Source: an uncultured Bacteroides sp.
GTDB lineage: Bacteria > Bacteroidota > Bacteroidia > Bacteroidales > Bacteroidaceae
Length of the DNA: 64,000 nucleotides
Reading direction: 5' to 3'
Assembly: GCA_945833835.1 (NCBI GenBank)
Contig: CAMAFR010000006.1
Span: forward strand, 1-64,000
The position numbers and the translations under genes were made by a program. Positions 28,405 through 37,804 of this stretch are shown here, in pieces; position 1 is the stretch's first letter; every line of letters starts with the position of its first letter. Below the pieces are notes generated by a model. That model did not search any database and was not told where the DNA came from. It was given only the letters and a program-made list of their open reading frames with translations.

Positions 28405-29385
28405 ATGACTATAAACATGGAAAAACCTTACGTGGTAGGTATGGATATCGGCGGTACCAATACCGTATTCGGTGTCGTTGATTCAAGAGGTAATGTATTG
28501 GCAACAGATTCTGTGAAAACACAGCAGTATGACAAGATCGAGGAGTATGTAGACGCTGTCTGCAAGAAGCTTGTCCCGATGTTGCAGGAAGTGGGCGGTG
28601 CAGAGATGATCAAAGGTATGGGTGTCGGCGCTCCCAACGGTAACTATTATAACGGTACAATCGAGTTTGCTCCGAATCTTCCGTGGAAAGGCGTCATTCC
28701 TTTGGCAGCCTTGTTCGAAGAAAAACTGGGCATTCCTACTGCATTGACCAACGACGCCAATGCGGCAGCCATCGGCGAAATGACGTATGGCGCAGCCCGT
28801 GGTCTGAAGGATTTCATCATGATTACATTGGGTACAGGCGTAGGTAGCGGTATCGTTATCAACGGCCAGTTGGTGTATGGTCATGACGGTTTCGCAGGTG
28901 AGCTGGGACATGTGGTAGTGGATTATAACGGTCGTCAGTGCGGTTGCGGTCGCAAGGGCTGTCTGGAAACCTACTGCTCGGCTACCGGTGTGGCACGTAC
29001 TGCCCGCGAATTCCTCATCCAGCGTACCGAACCGAGCTTGCTGAGAGACATTCCGGCAGAAAGCATCCAGTCGAAAGACGTGTACGATGCTGCCGTGAAG
29101 GGTGACAAGCTGGCATTGGATATCTTTGAATTCACTGGCGAAGTGCTGGGCAAGGCTTTGTCTAACTTCGTTGCCTTCTCCAGCCCCGAGGCTATCGTAT
29201 TGTTCGGCGGTCTGGCCAAGTCTGGCGACTATATCATGAAGCCGATCCAGAAGGCTTTGGACGAGAACATCCTGAAAATCTATGCAGGCAAGCCGAAATT
29301 GCTGTTGTCTCAGCTGAAGGATGCTGATGCAGCCGTTTTGGGTGCCAGTGCATTGGGTTGGGAAGTCCGCGAAACTACCATCTGA
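28405..29385 (+). CDS. ROK-family sugar kinase (glucokinase-like)
   Basis: 326 residues from ATG 28405 (ATG 28417, MEKPYV, is also possible). ATP-binding GMDIGGTNTVFG is at the N-terminus, GTGVGSGIVING near residue 145, and the ROK zinc motif CGCGRKGCLE near residue 180. ROK kinases of this length phosphorylate glucose or other hexoses in the cytoplasm. It is a monocistronic gene with a strong promoter and terminator. A role in using glucose released from polysaccharides is plausible; exact sugar specificity cannot be read. Confidence 0.85.
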   Translation: MTINMEKPYVVGMDIGGTNTVFGVVDSRGNVLATDSVKTQQYDKIEEYVDAVCKKLVPMLQEVGGAEMIKGMGVGAPNGNYYNGTIEFAPNLPWKGVIPLAALFEEKLGIPTALTNDANAAAIGEMTYGAARGLKDFIMITLGTGVGSGIVINGQLVYGHDGFAGELGHVVVDYNGRQCGCGRKGCLETYCSATGVARTAREFLIQRTEPSLLRDIPAESIQSKDVYDAAVKGDKLALDIFEFTGEVLGKALSNFVAFSSPEAIVLFGGLAKSGDYIMKPIQKALDENILKIYAGKPKLLLSQLKDADAAVLGASALGWEVRETTI

Positions 29386-29410
29386 TAGCTTCATCACTGT
29401 CTGACATAAA

Positions 29411-29444
29411 AAAGCGGGGGTTGGCGTTGGCCGATCCCCGCTTT
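29411..29444. terminator. terminator after the ROK kinase gene
   Basis: AAAGCGGGG at 29411-29419 pairs with CCCCGCTTT at 29436-29444, loop 16 nt. It lies between convergent genes and is flanked by A-runs on one side and T-rich DNA on the other. Confidence 0.75.
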
Positions 29445-29508
29445 CGCTGTTTATGATTAAAGTAGTCGTAGGTCTGCTCCCGGTGTGCGGCCGGAAGCAG
29501 GATGTCCG

Positions 29509-31176
29509 TCATTCGATGCGGAACCAGTCGATGTCTGCCCAACCGCCGTCGTTGGTGGTAATGGCAGGCCGCGTGCAGAAAGTGCCTACCTTGGCACCTA
29601 TCCATTTGCCTTCTTTCACCTGGAATTCTTTTCCCAACGGCTGGAATTTCTTTCCGTTGAGGCTGTAGCTCAGCTGGCATTTCACGACAAGGTCATGTCC
29701 GCCCTCACTGGCCTGTATCTTCTCGCCGGTGGTGATGATTTGGGCACGCAGGTAGATTTCGCCGCTTTTCAGCGGAAGCGTGGCGTTGACGGTCTCGCTG
29801 TTGCCTTTATCGGCCTGCAGGCATTCCACTTGCGAGAGGGTCAGTCCGTCGGTCGTGTTTTCGAGGACCAGTGCGGCATAGTCCATGCCCATGACCACCA
29901 ATCCGGTACGTTCACCCTTGTATTTGGCAATCGGTGCGAACTTCAGCTTCATCGTAGCGGTGAAGTCGGGAGCCGGGAACTTTTGCGCCAACAGGTTCGG
30001 AACGTCCCAAAGGCTCTTGTAGGAGTCGGGTACAGGGGACGAATACAGGCGCAGTTCACCGCGTTCGGCGTTGCAGAAGTACCAGCGGGCATCGCTGTTG
30101 GCATACCATTGCCATTGCAGTCCGAGTTGGTTCGAACTGAACTCGTCACTTTCCTGTGGGGTGCAGACCGGATAGGTCTTTCCTACATCGGGCTTGCGGT
30201 AGGTCAGCACCGGTTCGCCGCAACCGTCACCGTCCTGGTCAATGCCGATGACCGGCCAGTCGTTGACCCATTTCATGGGTTGCAGGTGTACCAGTCGTCC
30301 GGCCGCACCCACATCCTGGAAGTGCAGGAACCAGTCTTCTCCCGTCGGGGTGTCCACCCACGCTCCCTGGTGAGGGCCGTTCACGGGGCTGTTGCCCTGA
30401 GCCATCACGGTCCGCCATTCGTAAGGGCCGTAGATGTTCTTCGAGCGGAGCACGACTTGCCATCCGGTAGGCACGCCGCCGGCAGGGTGGAAGATATAAT
30501 AGTAGCCGTTGCGCTTGTAGAATTTGGGCCCTTCGCAAGTCTCATGGGCTTCATGCCCGTCGAAGACAATGCGCGACTGGGTGATGGCCTTGTCGGCGGC
30601 GGCATTCAGCTCGCAGACGGCGATGACACTTTTCAGTCCTGCCCGGCTGCCGGCAAACGCATGGGCCATATAGACTTTTCCGTCTTCATCCCACAGCGGA
30701 GTGGTGTCTATCACCCCTTTGGCGGCCATCACCAGTACGGGTTCGGTCCACGGACCTTTCACGTCTTTGGCCTTGGTCATGAACACACCTTGGTCGGGGT
30801 CTCCCCAGAAGATGAAGAACTCGCCGTCGTGGTGACGGATGCAGGGAGCCCATACACGGTTGCCGTGTTGGGGCAGGCGGTCAGCATGGGGGGCTACCGA
30901 CCACGGGAGGGCGGCTCCGGCAAAGCTCCAGTTGACCAGGTCTCGCGAGTGGAGCACCTGCAGTCCCGGCAGGCAGCCGAAGCTGGACGAGGTGAGATAG
31001 AAGTCATTCCCCACCCGGCAGACATCCGGATCGGAATAGTCGGCATAGAGCACAGGGTTCTTGTATGTGCCGTCGCCTTGGTCGGCCACCCATACTTTGG
31101 AGATGTAGTTCTCCTGTGCATCCAGGCTGCCCGTCAGAAAGCTGCTTGCCAGCAGCGAAAGGAATAGTTTTTTCAT
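29509..31176 (-). CDS. glycoside hydrolase family 43 with C-terminal concanavalin-like domain
   Basis: 555 residues from ATG 31176. The frame is open 15 codons further, but a signal peptide (MKKLFLSLLASSFLTGSLDA) begins here. The five-bladed GH43 domain (about 30-310) shows the catalytic acids: Asp in YADYSDPDVC, Asp in VIDTTPLWDEDG and Glu in HETCEGPKF. A beta-sandwich domain of the beta-xylosidase C-terminal type follows at about 330-550. GH43 enzymes remove xylose or arabinose from plant cell-wall chains; the GH28 and DUF4861 neighbours suggest side chains of pectin. It is 61 nt from the DUF4861 gene and cotranscription is likely. Confidence 0.85.
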   Translation of the reverse strand: MKKLFLSLLASSFLTGSLDAQENYISKVWVADQGDGTYKNPVLYADYSDPDVCRVGNDFYLTSSSFGCLPGLQVLHSRDLVNWSFAGAALPWSVAPHADRLPQHGNRVWAPCIRHHDGEFFIFWGDPDQGVFMTKAKDVKGPWTEPVLVMAAKGVIDTTPLWDEDGKVYMAHAFAGSRAGLKSVIAVCELNAAADKAITQSRIVFDGHEAHETCEGPKFYKRNGYYYIFHPAGGVPTGWQVVLRSKNIYGPYEWRTVMAQGNSPVNGPHQGAWVDTPTGEDWFLHFQDVGAAGRLVHLQPMKWVNDWPVIGIDQDGDGCGEPVLTYRKPDVGKTYPVCTPQESDEFSSNQLGLQWQWYANSDARWYFCNAERGELRLYSSPVPDSYKSLWDVPNLLAQKFPAPDFTATMKLKFAPIAKYKGERTGLVVMGMDYAALVLENTTDGLTLSQVECLQADKGNSETVNATLPLKSGEIYLRAQIITTGEKIQASEGGHDLVVKCQLSYSLNGKKFQPLGKEFQVKEGKWIGAKVGTFCTRPAITTNDGGWADIDWFRIE

Positions 31177-31237
31177 AAAGAATCTTTTTAGGTGTTTTGC
31201 TTGATGAGATATACGGTTCAAATCCGGCGGTTACTCA

Positions 31238-32473
31238 TTAGGGTCGCAAGATTTTCAGTTCGACAGGGTGGTCAAGACCGTCCTTCCACGTCAGCAGGTA
31301 GTCGAACCAGGCCGGTGCGTCGGCATACCCGAATGTTTCCTTCCGCGAGGTGAAAGTCGTGTGGTAGCTGAAACGCGATTGTCCGGTTGCTTGGATGACA
31401 TAGAGGTAATTCTCAGCATCGGTGGCCTCGTTGACGACCAGTTGCCGGGGAATGTAGGTACCCAGCCCTACTGTTTCTTTCTTGTATTTCACCGTGTCGT
31501 TGACCGGCCAGTCGGTTCCCCAGCTGGCCACCAGACCTTTGTGGTCGGAAAAGTGGGCGGCATCGGCTCCTGCAATGCGTTGCACACCGGTGGCAAACAC
31601 CTCTTCGTGGAGCGGGCGGTCGAAAATGACCTCCACTTGGGCATCCCGGTGTCCGGCATAGAGGGTGTAGCGGTTAATCATGTTCAGCTCCTGCCCTTGG
31701 TACTGCCAGCCCCTGACTTCAGCATCGACGACCGTCCGTACGGGGCCGGAGGCGATGATGCGCTGTCCGCGAATGCTGACGGGCGAAAGGTGGGTGGCTG
31801 CCGTCCCGTTCCAGCCCTTCAGGGTACCGGCTCCGCAGCTGTTCTTTACCTTGATGACATCGTCTCCGAAACCACGTGCCAACTGTTCGTCTGTCGGGTA
31901 GAACAGGCTTTCGGCTATTTCAAGACCCTTGTGGAACTTGCCGTAGAGGTCGGTGGTCTGTTTCTCATTGAAATAGATGCGCCAGGCGTTCAGCTCACTT
32001 TCGAAGGCGATGCCGTGATGGTGCAGTATGTTGTAGGTGTCGGCGTCACCTTGTGCATAGACGCTGGTACCTTTGGCATATTTCCCTGCCTTTGAGGTGC
32101 GGAACAGCATCTGTGCGTAGACTCTGGCCGGATAGCTCCGTGCGTTTTTCTCGGTAGAGAGGGTGATGCAGACCGTGGTGCGGCTCTTGGCGGGCAGGTC
32201 GATGACGAAAGCCAGTTCATCGGGGAGCCGGTCACCGTCAAAGTCATCCAGCTGAGAAGGGATTTCCTCGTTGTCCCGTCGGACGATGGCCGACAGCACA
32301 GGCAGGTCTGGGGCGATGTCCGACAGACGGAGGACGACTGGCTCGTCTGTTTTGGCCTTGTCCCAGAGGTTGGCCAGTTCCACCCGTAAGGTACGTGAAG
32401 TGGGGGGAGGGGTTGCGGAACTGCCGGCAGCGGCCCATGCTGCCAGGCAGCAGAACAATAGCTGTGTTTTCAT
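31238..32473 (-). CDS. DUF4861 family secreted protein
   Basis: 411 residues with a Sec signal peptide (to about residue 20). The body matches the DUF4861 family often found beside GH28 and GH105 genes in pectin loci: SQLDDFDGDRLPDELAF at about 75, HHHGIAFESELNAWRIYF near 150 and DVIKVKNSCGAGTLKGWNG near 205. The fold is unassigned as far as I know, and activity is unknown. It sits between GH28 and GH43 genes on the same strand, so a role on rhamnogalacturonan or xylogalacturonan fragments is inferred. Confidence 0.65.
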   Translation of the reverse strand: MKTQLLFCCLAAWAAAGSSATPPPTSRTLRVELANLWDKAKTDEPVVLRLSDIAPDLPVLSAIVRRDNEEIPSQLDDFDGDRLPDELAFVIDLPAKSRTTVCITLSTEKNARSYPARVYAQMLFRTSKAGKYAKGTSVYAQGDADTYNILHHHGIAFESELNAWRIYFNEKQTTDLYGKFHKGLEIAESLFYPTDEQLARGFGDDVIKVKNSCGAGTLKGWNGTAATHLSPVSIRGQRIIASGPVRTVVDAEVRGWQYQGQELNMINRYTLYAGHRDAQVEVIFDRPLHEEVFATGVQRIAGADAAHFSDHKGLVASWGTDWPVNDTVKYKKETVGLGTYIPRQLVVNEATDAENYLYVIQATGQSRFSYHTTFTSRKETFGYADAPAWFDYLLTWKDGLDHPVELKILRP

Positions 32474-32578
32474 ATTGGCGTACAGAATAGTGCGGTGTGG
32501 TTGGAAAAGACGAAGTGAAGTTGTCCGTCGGCCACTGTTGGGGGACGGGCAGTTTCACTTCGTTAAGGAACTGACAGG

Positions 32579-34183
32579 TCAGAATTTCAAGGAGACAGGT
32601 CCGTCTGTCTTGTCGTAGGTCTTCCCGTCGACCGTGATATGGCTGACCCCTTCCATTCTGAGATTGTCGCCGCCTTTCGCGGTGCTGACCCGCACATTCC
32701 TCAAGACAGCCTCCTCCGTGCGGTTCAGGATAACGCCGTCTTTGGCATCCGAGATGGTGATGTTTTCCAGCAGGATGTTTTTGATGGGCATTTCGGGCAA
32801 ACCGTTGAAAAGGATGGCACGTCCCACGTTTTTGGCCGTGACGTTCTTGATGTAAATGTCGCGGAAGGCGGGAGTCTCTTCTGTCACTTCCGGAATCTCT
32901 GTCACTTTAATGGTTGAGTTGTCTTCCTCGCCCGGACCTTTCCCTCCGTAGAAGAGGTTGAAAATCAAGGCCTCGTTCGGGATGTTAATCATATTGATGT
33001 TGTTGATATGGATGTTTTCCACCACACCGCCCCGTCCGCGGGTGCTCTTGAAGCGCAGGCCCACGTCGGTTCCCAGGAATGTGCAGTTGTCCACATAGAT
33101 GTTCTTCACGCCTCCCGACATTTCGCTGCCTACCACAAAGCCTCCATGACCGTGCAGGACCACGTTGTTACGGATGATGACGTTCTGGCAAGGTTCGCCT
33201 CGGCGGCGTCCGTCGGCATCCTTGCCCGACTTGATGCAGATACCGTCATCGCCGGCATCGAAGCTGCTGTTCTGTACCAGGACACGGTTGCACGACTCCA
33301 AATCGAGGGCATCGCCGTTTTGCGAGTACCAGGGGTTGGAGACAATGATGCGGTCGATGGTGACATCCTCGCACGAGAGCGGGTGCAGGCACCAGCTGGG
33401 AGAGTTCTTGAACGTCACTCCTTCGAGCAGGACCCGCTTGCACTTGATGAAGCTCAGCAGTACCGGGCGCAGCCAGTCGCGGATGCTGTTCCACTCTTCG
33501 GGCGTGTTGATGCCTTCGGGCACATTGAAGTCCTTGCAGGCGTTGGCACCTTTCAGCGACCCTTCGCTGGGATACCAGATGTCTTTGTCGACGACACCTC
33601 CCGATTCGAGTAGGTTCTTCCACTGGTTGCCGGTCATTTTACTTTTCTTCACCGGTCGCCAGGTGTCTCCGTTGCCGTCTATCACCCCTTTGCCGGTGAT
33701 GGCGATGTTTTCAGCCTCCGTGGCCGAAACAGGCGACTGGCAGCGGCGTGTCTCCAGTCCTTCGAATGAGGTGGAAATGATGGGATACAACGTATGGTCG
33801 GCAGCGAACAACACCAGGGCGTTTTCTTCCAGATGCAGGTTGACGTTGCTTTGCAGTACGATAGGCCCCGTGAGCCACAGGCCGGCCGGGATGTTCACCG
33901 TACCTCCTCCGTGGGCCGACACTTCCCCGATGGCCTGGTTGATGGCCTCGGTGTTGAGCGTCATGCCATCGGGAGTGGCGCCATATTCCACGATGCTTCG
34001 GGTATAGTCGGGAAACGATGTGGGGCGGATGGCCTCCATTTCGAACGGGAGCTGCTTGTAGGAGGTAGCTTGAGTTTCAGAAGTGGCAGACTGTGAAGGG
34101 CCGCTGCAGCCGGATCCTCCGAGTAGAAGAGCCGTCAGTCCTACCGACATGCTCCATTTCTTGAATGTGTGTAAACTCATCAT
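32579..34183 (-). CDS. glycoside hydrolase family 28 (polygalacturonase-like) lipoprotein
   Basis: 534 residues. The signal peptide has a lipobox (GSGC, Cys26), so a surface or periplasmic lipoprotein. Parallel beta-helix of GH28 with the catalytic set in order: NGDALD (place of the usual NTD), DAGDDGICIKSG, GHGGFVVG and RFKS. The extended N-terminus (VEYGATPDGMTLNTEAINQAI) is the usual bacterial GH28 start. It hydrolyses galacturonosyl bonds in the pectin backbone or galacturonic acid ends. It is the first gene of the GH28 - DUF4861 - GH43 group. Confidence 0.87.
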   Translation of the reverse strand: MMSLHTFKKWSMSVGLTALLLGGSGCSGPSQSATSETQATSYKQLPFEMEAIRPTSFPDYTRSIVEYGATPDGMTLNTEAINQAIGEVSAHGGGTVNIPAGLWLTGPIVLQSNVNLHLEENALVLFAADHTLYPIISTSFEGLETRRCQSPVSATEAENIAITGKGVIDGNGDTWRPVKKSKMTGNQWKNLLESGGVVDKDIWYPSEGSLKGANACKDFNVPEGINTPEEWNSIRDWLRPVLLSFIKCKRVLLEGVTFKNSPSWCLHPLSCEDVTIDRIIVSNPWYSQNGDALDLESCNRVLVQNSSFDAGDDGICIKSGKDADGRRRGEPCQNVIIRNNVVLHGHGGFVVGSEMSGGVKNIYVDNCTFLGTDVGLRFKSTRGRGGVVENIHINNINMINIPNEALIFNLFYGGKGPGEEDNSTIKVTEIPEVTEETPAFRDIYIKNVTAKNVGRAILFNGLPEMPIKNILLENITISDAKDGVILNRTEEAVLRNVRVSTAKGGDNLRMEGVSHITVDGKTYDKTDGPVSLKF

Positions 34184-34612
34184 TGCTGTATGTTTTTATA
34201 ATATTAGTATGCATCTATCCTGTTGTCCCGAGGTTTCTTGAAAGAGGATAATCCCTATCTGAAGCGATCTTCACAGAGGGCTTGCAGAAATGGATTATCG
34301 TTGCATTTTAACCTAATTCTAACCTTAAATAAATATTATGAAAACCTCTTGATAACGGGTACAAAAGTAGAGCTTAAATTCTATTCGGATGTGAATAATT
34401 TGATTGAAAGCGTGAAAAAAATGAGATTTCCTATCTGTAGACGCTTTTTCTATACCTTATTTTATATATATATACGGAGTCGGGGGTACCGTGGGAGGCC
34501 TACTGTGGCGACCGACTTGAAAATGCACAGTTTTTTGATATTTGTGCTTAAAAAAGCATCGTGTATGCTGATAAGTTTGTATCTTTGTCCCCGAAATTTA
34601 AATTAGACGAAT
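34184..34612. other. divergent intergenic region, promoters only
   Basis: AT-rich spacer between GH28 (minus) and fabI (plus). It holds a minus-strand TACTTTTG (34362-34369, leader about 170 nt) and a plus-strand TATCTTTG (34580-34587). A TA-repeat lies at about 34463-34474. An open frame of 127 codons on the plus strand has no family features and overlaps these promoters; I do not accept it as a gene. Confidence 0.5.
34580..34587 (+). promoter_or_regulatory. -7 element of the fabI operon
   Basis: TATCTTTG matches TAnnTTTG and ends 25 nt before the fabI ATG. No TTTG box at the usual distance. Confidence 0.55.
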
Positions 34613-35470
34613 ATGAGTTACAATTTATTGAAGGGAAAAAGAGGTATTATTTTTGGTGCATTGAATGAGCAGTCCATCGCATGGAAAGTGGCTGAGAGAG
34701 CCGTGGAAGAGGGCGCCGTCATCACATTGTCGAATACCCCTGTCGCTGTTCGTATGGGACAAGTTTCCGCCCTGTCGGAAAAGCTGAACTGCGAAGTGAT
34801 TCCTGCCGATGCCACCAGTGTGGAAGATTTGGAGAATGTTTTCAAGCGTTCCATGGAAGTGCTGGGTGGTAAAATTGATTTCGTGCTTCACTCTATCGGT
34901 ATGTCACCCAATGTCCGCAAGAAGCGCACATACGATGATTTGGACTACGACATGCTCGAAAAGACACTGGACATCTCGGCCGTTTCGTTCCACAAAATGA
35001 TTCAGTCTGCCAAGAAGCTGGATGCCATCAACGAATACGGTTCTATCCTTGCGTTGAGCTATGTGGCTGCTCAGCGTACGTTCTACGGCTACAATGACAT
35101 GGCCGACGCCAAGGCGTTGCTGGAGTCCATCGCCCGCAGCTTCGGCTATATTTACGGACGCGAACACCATGTCCGCATCAATACCATTTCGCAGTCGCCT
35201 ACGATGACCACTGCCGGTTCGGGCGTGAAGGGAATGGACAAGCTGTTCGACTTTGCCAACCGTATGTCTCCCCTGGGCAACGCTTCGGCCGACGAATGTG
35301 CCGACTATGCCATCGTGATGTTCTCTGACCTGACCCGTAAGGTGACCATGCAGAACCTGTATCACGACGGTGGCTTCTCCAGCGTAGGTATGAGTCTGCG
35401 TGCCATGGCCACTTATGAGAAGGGGCTGGATGAATATAAGGACGCTGACGGCAAGATTATTTACGGATAA
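34613..35470 (+). CDS. fabI: enoyl-[acyl-carrier-protein] reductase (NADH)
   Basis: 285 residues of the divergent short-chain reductase type: the start LLKGKRGIIFGALNEQSIAWKVA is the FabI cofactor loop, and YVAAQRTFYGYNDMADAK contains the catalytic Tyr-x6-Lys arrangement. It catalyses the last step of each fatty acid elongation cycle in the cytoplasm. It is followed after 6 nt by a GldB homologue, so the two are cotranscribed. Confidence 0.92.
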   Translation: MSYNLLKGKRGIIFGALNEQSIAWKVAERAVEEGAVITLSNTPVAVRMGQVSALSEKLNCEVIPADATSVEDLENVFKRSMEVLGGKIDFVLHSIGMSPNVRKKRTYDDLDYDMLEKTLDISAVSFHKMIQSAKKLDAINEYGSILALSYVAAQRTFYGYNDMADAKALLESIARSFGYIYGREHHVRINTISQSPTMTTAGSGVKGMDKLFDFANRMSPLGNASADECADYAIVMFSDLTRKVTMQNLYHDGGFSSVGMSLRAMATYEKGLDEYKDADGKIIYG

Positions 35471-35476
35471 ACCGAA

Positions 35477-36472
35477 GTGATGATACGCCTGCTGTGCCTA
35501 TTGACCGCTATGCTTGTCTTTTCTGCCTGCCATCGGGACAGGCAGAAAGGCGGTGGCGTGCCGGATATGGGCATCAAGGTGGCCCGGTACGACCGTCTGC
35601 AATATGAGGCGGTCGTCATGAACAGCTTTACGGCCATGCAGCGGATGAACCTGGATTTTCCGCGGGCCACCAAGCTGCTGATTGAAGACGTGTTGGGGCT
35701 GGGTACGGTGAGCGACCCCAACATCAACGAACGGCTTTGTGCCTTTTATGCCGATTCTACCTTGCTCCGCCTCATGGCCGAGGTGGAAGACCGGTTCAAG
35801 GACATGACGGAGCTGGAGCAAGGCCTCTCCGATGGTTTCCGCCGGTTGAAGGAGGAGATACCGTCTCTGAAGATTCCGCGTGTCTATGCCCAGATTTCCG
35901 CCCTCAACCAGTCGGTGGTGGTGGCCGACAGCCTGCTGGGCTTCAGCTTAGACAAATATATGGGGGCCGATTATCCGCTCTACAAACGCTATTACTACGA
36001 CTATCAGCTGCGTTGGATGACTCCCGAACGCATTCTTCCTGATTGTTTCATGTTCTATCTCTTCAGCCAGTATCCTTTCGGTTGGATGCCGGGCCGCCGT
36101 TCGTTGCAGGATGTCATCCTGTATCGTGGCAAGGTGAACTGGGTGGTATGCCACTTGTTGGACTACAAGTCCATTGAGGACTTCTTGGGATACACGGAGG
36201 AGGAAAAGGAATGGTGCAAGGCCAACTTGAAGAAGATGTGGGAGTGGATGAAGGAACGCAACCTGCCGGCCAGTACCGACCCGATGGTGATACGTGCTTT
36301 TACTCATGCCGATCCCAGCTTTGTGTTCGAGGGGGTGAAAGTGCCGCCATATTTGGGCTCGTGGCTGGGTATGAAGCTGGTGGAGATTTATCTGAAGCAA
36401 CATGAGGGCCTCGGGATGTCTGCCTTGCTCGATACCCATGATTTTCCCGCCATCGCCGACGTGAAGTTTTAA
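35477..36472 (+). CDS. GldB-like lipoprotein
   Basis: 331 residues with lipobox FSAC (Cys18). The body matches GldB of Bacteroidota: a helical protein with DKYMGADYPLYKRYYYDYQLRWM near residue 160 and the C-terminal PPYLGSWLGMKLVEIYL. GldB is required for gliding in Flavobacterium, but homologues occur in non-motile gut Bacteroidales, where the role is not clear. It lies between fabI and an rsmI-like gene in one operon. Confidence 0.75.
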   Translation: MMIRLLCLLTAMLVFSACHRDRQKGGGVPDMGIKVARYDRLQYEAVVMNSFTAMQRMNLDFPRATKLLIEDVLGLGTVSDPNINERLCAFYADSTLLRLMAEVEDRFKDMTELEQGLSDGFRRLKEEIPSLKIPRVYAQISALNQSVVVADSLLGFSLDKYMGADYPLYKRYYYDYQLRWMTPERILPDCFMFYLFSQYPFGWMPGRRSLQDVILYRGKVNWVVCHLLDYKSIEDFLGYTEEEKEWCKANLKKMWEWMKERNLPASTDPMVIRAFTHADPSFVFEGVKVPPYLGSWLGMKLVEIYLKQHEGLGMSALLDTHDFPAIADVKF

Positions 36473-36493
36473 TTCTCCCTTATTCGTAATTTC

Positions 36494-37198
36494 ATGGAAA
36501 CTGCTTTATATCTTATTCCTGTCACGCTGGGTGACACCGCCATCGAGCGGGTGCTTCCGGCCTACAATGCCGACATTATCCGGGGAATCCGCCATTTCAT
36601 TGTGGAGGATGTGCGTTCTGCCCGCCGTTTCTTGCGGAAAGTGGACGCCACGTTTCCGATAGACGACTCGACCTTTTACCCGCTCAACAAGCATACGGCT
36701 GCCGAAGCGATTGCGGGCTACCTGACCCCTCTGCTGGAGGGACAGCCGATGGGGGTCATCTCGGAGGCCGGATGTCCGGCTGTGGCCGATCCGGGTGCCG
36801 ATGTGGTGGCCTTGGCCCAGCAAAGGCGGCTCAAGGTGGTGCCGTTGGTAGGGCCTTCTTCCATCATCTTGTCGGTGATGGGCTCCGGCTTCAACGGACA
36901 GAGTTTTGCCTTTCACGGCTATCTGCCCATCGATCCGGGCGAGCGTGTCCGTAAGTTGAAGGAACTGGAACAGCGGGTGTATGCCGAGCATCAGACCCAG
37001 CTGTTTATCGAGACTCCCTACCGCAACCGGAAAATGATGGAGGAGATTCTCCGCACATGCCGTCCGCAGACCAAGCTCTGCGTTGCCGCCGGCATTACCT
37101 GCCCTGAGGAGTATATCTGTACACGAAGCGTGAAGGAATGGAAGGGCCACTTGCCCGCATTGGACAAGATTCCCTGCATCTTCTTACTATATAAATGA
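36494..37198 (+). CDS. SAM-dependent methyltransferase, RsmI-like (tetrapyrrole methylase fold)
   Basis: 234 residues. ISEAGCPAVADPGADVVALA (about 92-111) and VPLVGPSSIILSVMGSGFNGQSF are the RsmI-type SAM motifs. E. coli RsmI (2'-O-methylation of C1402 in 16S rRNA) is about 286 residues; this is a short version typical of Bacteroidota and may have another target. Third gene of the fabI operon, 21 nt after gldB. Confidence 0.72.
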   Translation: METALYLIPVTLGDTAIERVLPAYNADIIRGIRHFIVEDVRSARRFLRKVDATFPIDDSTFYPLNKHTAAEAIAGYLTPLLEGQPMGVISEAGCPAVADPGADVVALAQQRRLKVVPLVGPSSIILSVMGSGFNGQSFAFHGYLPIDPGERVRKLKELEQRVYAEHQTQLFIETPYRNRKMMEEILRTCRPQTKLCVAAGITCPEEYICTRSVKEWKGHLPALDKIPCIFLLYK

Positions 37199-37210
37199 AG
37201 AACAGATTAA

Positions 37211-37320
37211 ATGAAGAACGAAAAATGAAGAATGAAGAATCCCTGCGGATGATACGCTTATTCTTCATTTTTCGTTCATCATCTTTCATTCTTCATTCAT
37301 CGTTCTTCATTCTTCATTTT
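37211..37320. repeat. simple-repeat inverted structure of ATGAAGAA/TTCTTCAT units
   Basis: Several copies of ATGAAGAA-type octamers on the left are mirrored by TTCTTCAT copies on the right. An 18-bp perfect inverted pair is at 37216-37233 and 37260-37277. It lies between convergent genes (rsmI-like and GNAT) and could end both transcripts. The last codons of the GNAT gene run into it. Confidence 0.65.
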
Positions 37321-37804
37321 CTAAGAGTCTGCACTCAAAATCATAGATGTCCAGCCATTGTCCGAATTTCCGGCCCACTTCATGGAAGCGGGATGCCTGT
37401 CTGAAGCCGAGTTGCTCGTGCAGGCGGACACTGGCTGCATTGGGGTAGGTGATGCAGGCAATGAGGTTGTGCAGCCCTTTCTCCCGACAGGATGCCAGCA
37501 GGGTGGTCATCAGCCGTCGGCCTGTTCCCTGCCTCAGGTGGTCGGGATGGACATAGACTGTGGTCTCTGCCGTATATTGGTAGGCTTTCTTCTCTTTCCA
37601 TTGGTGGGCGTAGCAGTAACCGGTGATGCGTCCGTCTTGCTCTTCTACCCAATAAGGATAATGGGAGGCTATCGTTTCAATGCGTTGCCGCATTTCCGTT
37701 TCGCTGACCGGTTCGGTTTCGAACGTGATGGTGGTCTGCTCAATATAGTGGTTATAGATGCCGGCAATCTGTGCGGCATCATCGGGGGATACACTTCTAA
37801 TCAT
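37307..37804 (-). CDS. GNAT acetyltransferase, phosphinothricin acetyltransferase-like
   Basis: 165 residues from the ATG at 37804. The frame stays open 63 codons upstream, but that part has no family similarity and reaches into the next gene. MIRSVSPDDAAQIAGIYNHY and TITFE are the usual opening of Pat-like enzymes; acetyl-CoA loop VHPDHLRQGTGRRLM is at about 95-109; NAASVRLHEQLGF lies near residue 130. Substrate may be an amine such as methionine sulfoximine or an amino acid analogue. The C-terminus (ENEE) is encoded in a simple repeat. Confidence 0.78.
   Translation of the reverse strand: MIRSVSPDDAAQIAGIYNHYIEQTTITFETEPVSETEMRQRIETIASHYPYWVEEQDGRITGYCYAHQWKEKKAYQYTAETTVYVHPDHLRQGTGRRLMTTLLASCREKGLHNLIACITYPNAASVRLHEQLGFRQASRFHEVGRKFGQWLDIYDFECRLLENEE

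Noticed and set aside
34223..34606. Open frame of 127 codons on the plus strand before fabI
   Set aside because: Lies in AT-rich spacer, overlaps both divergent promoter boxes, and the peptide has no domain, signal or membrane pattern that makes sense.
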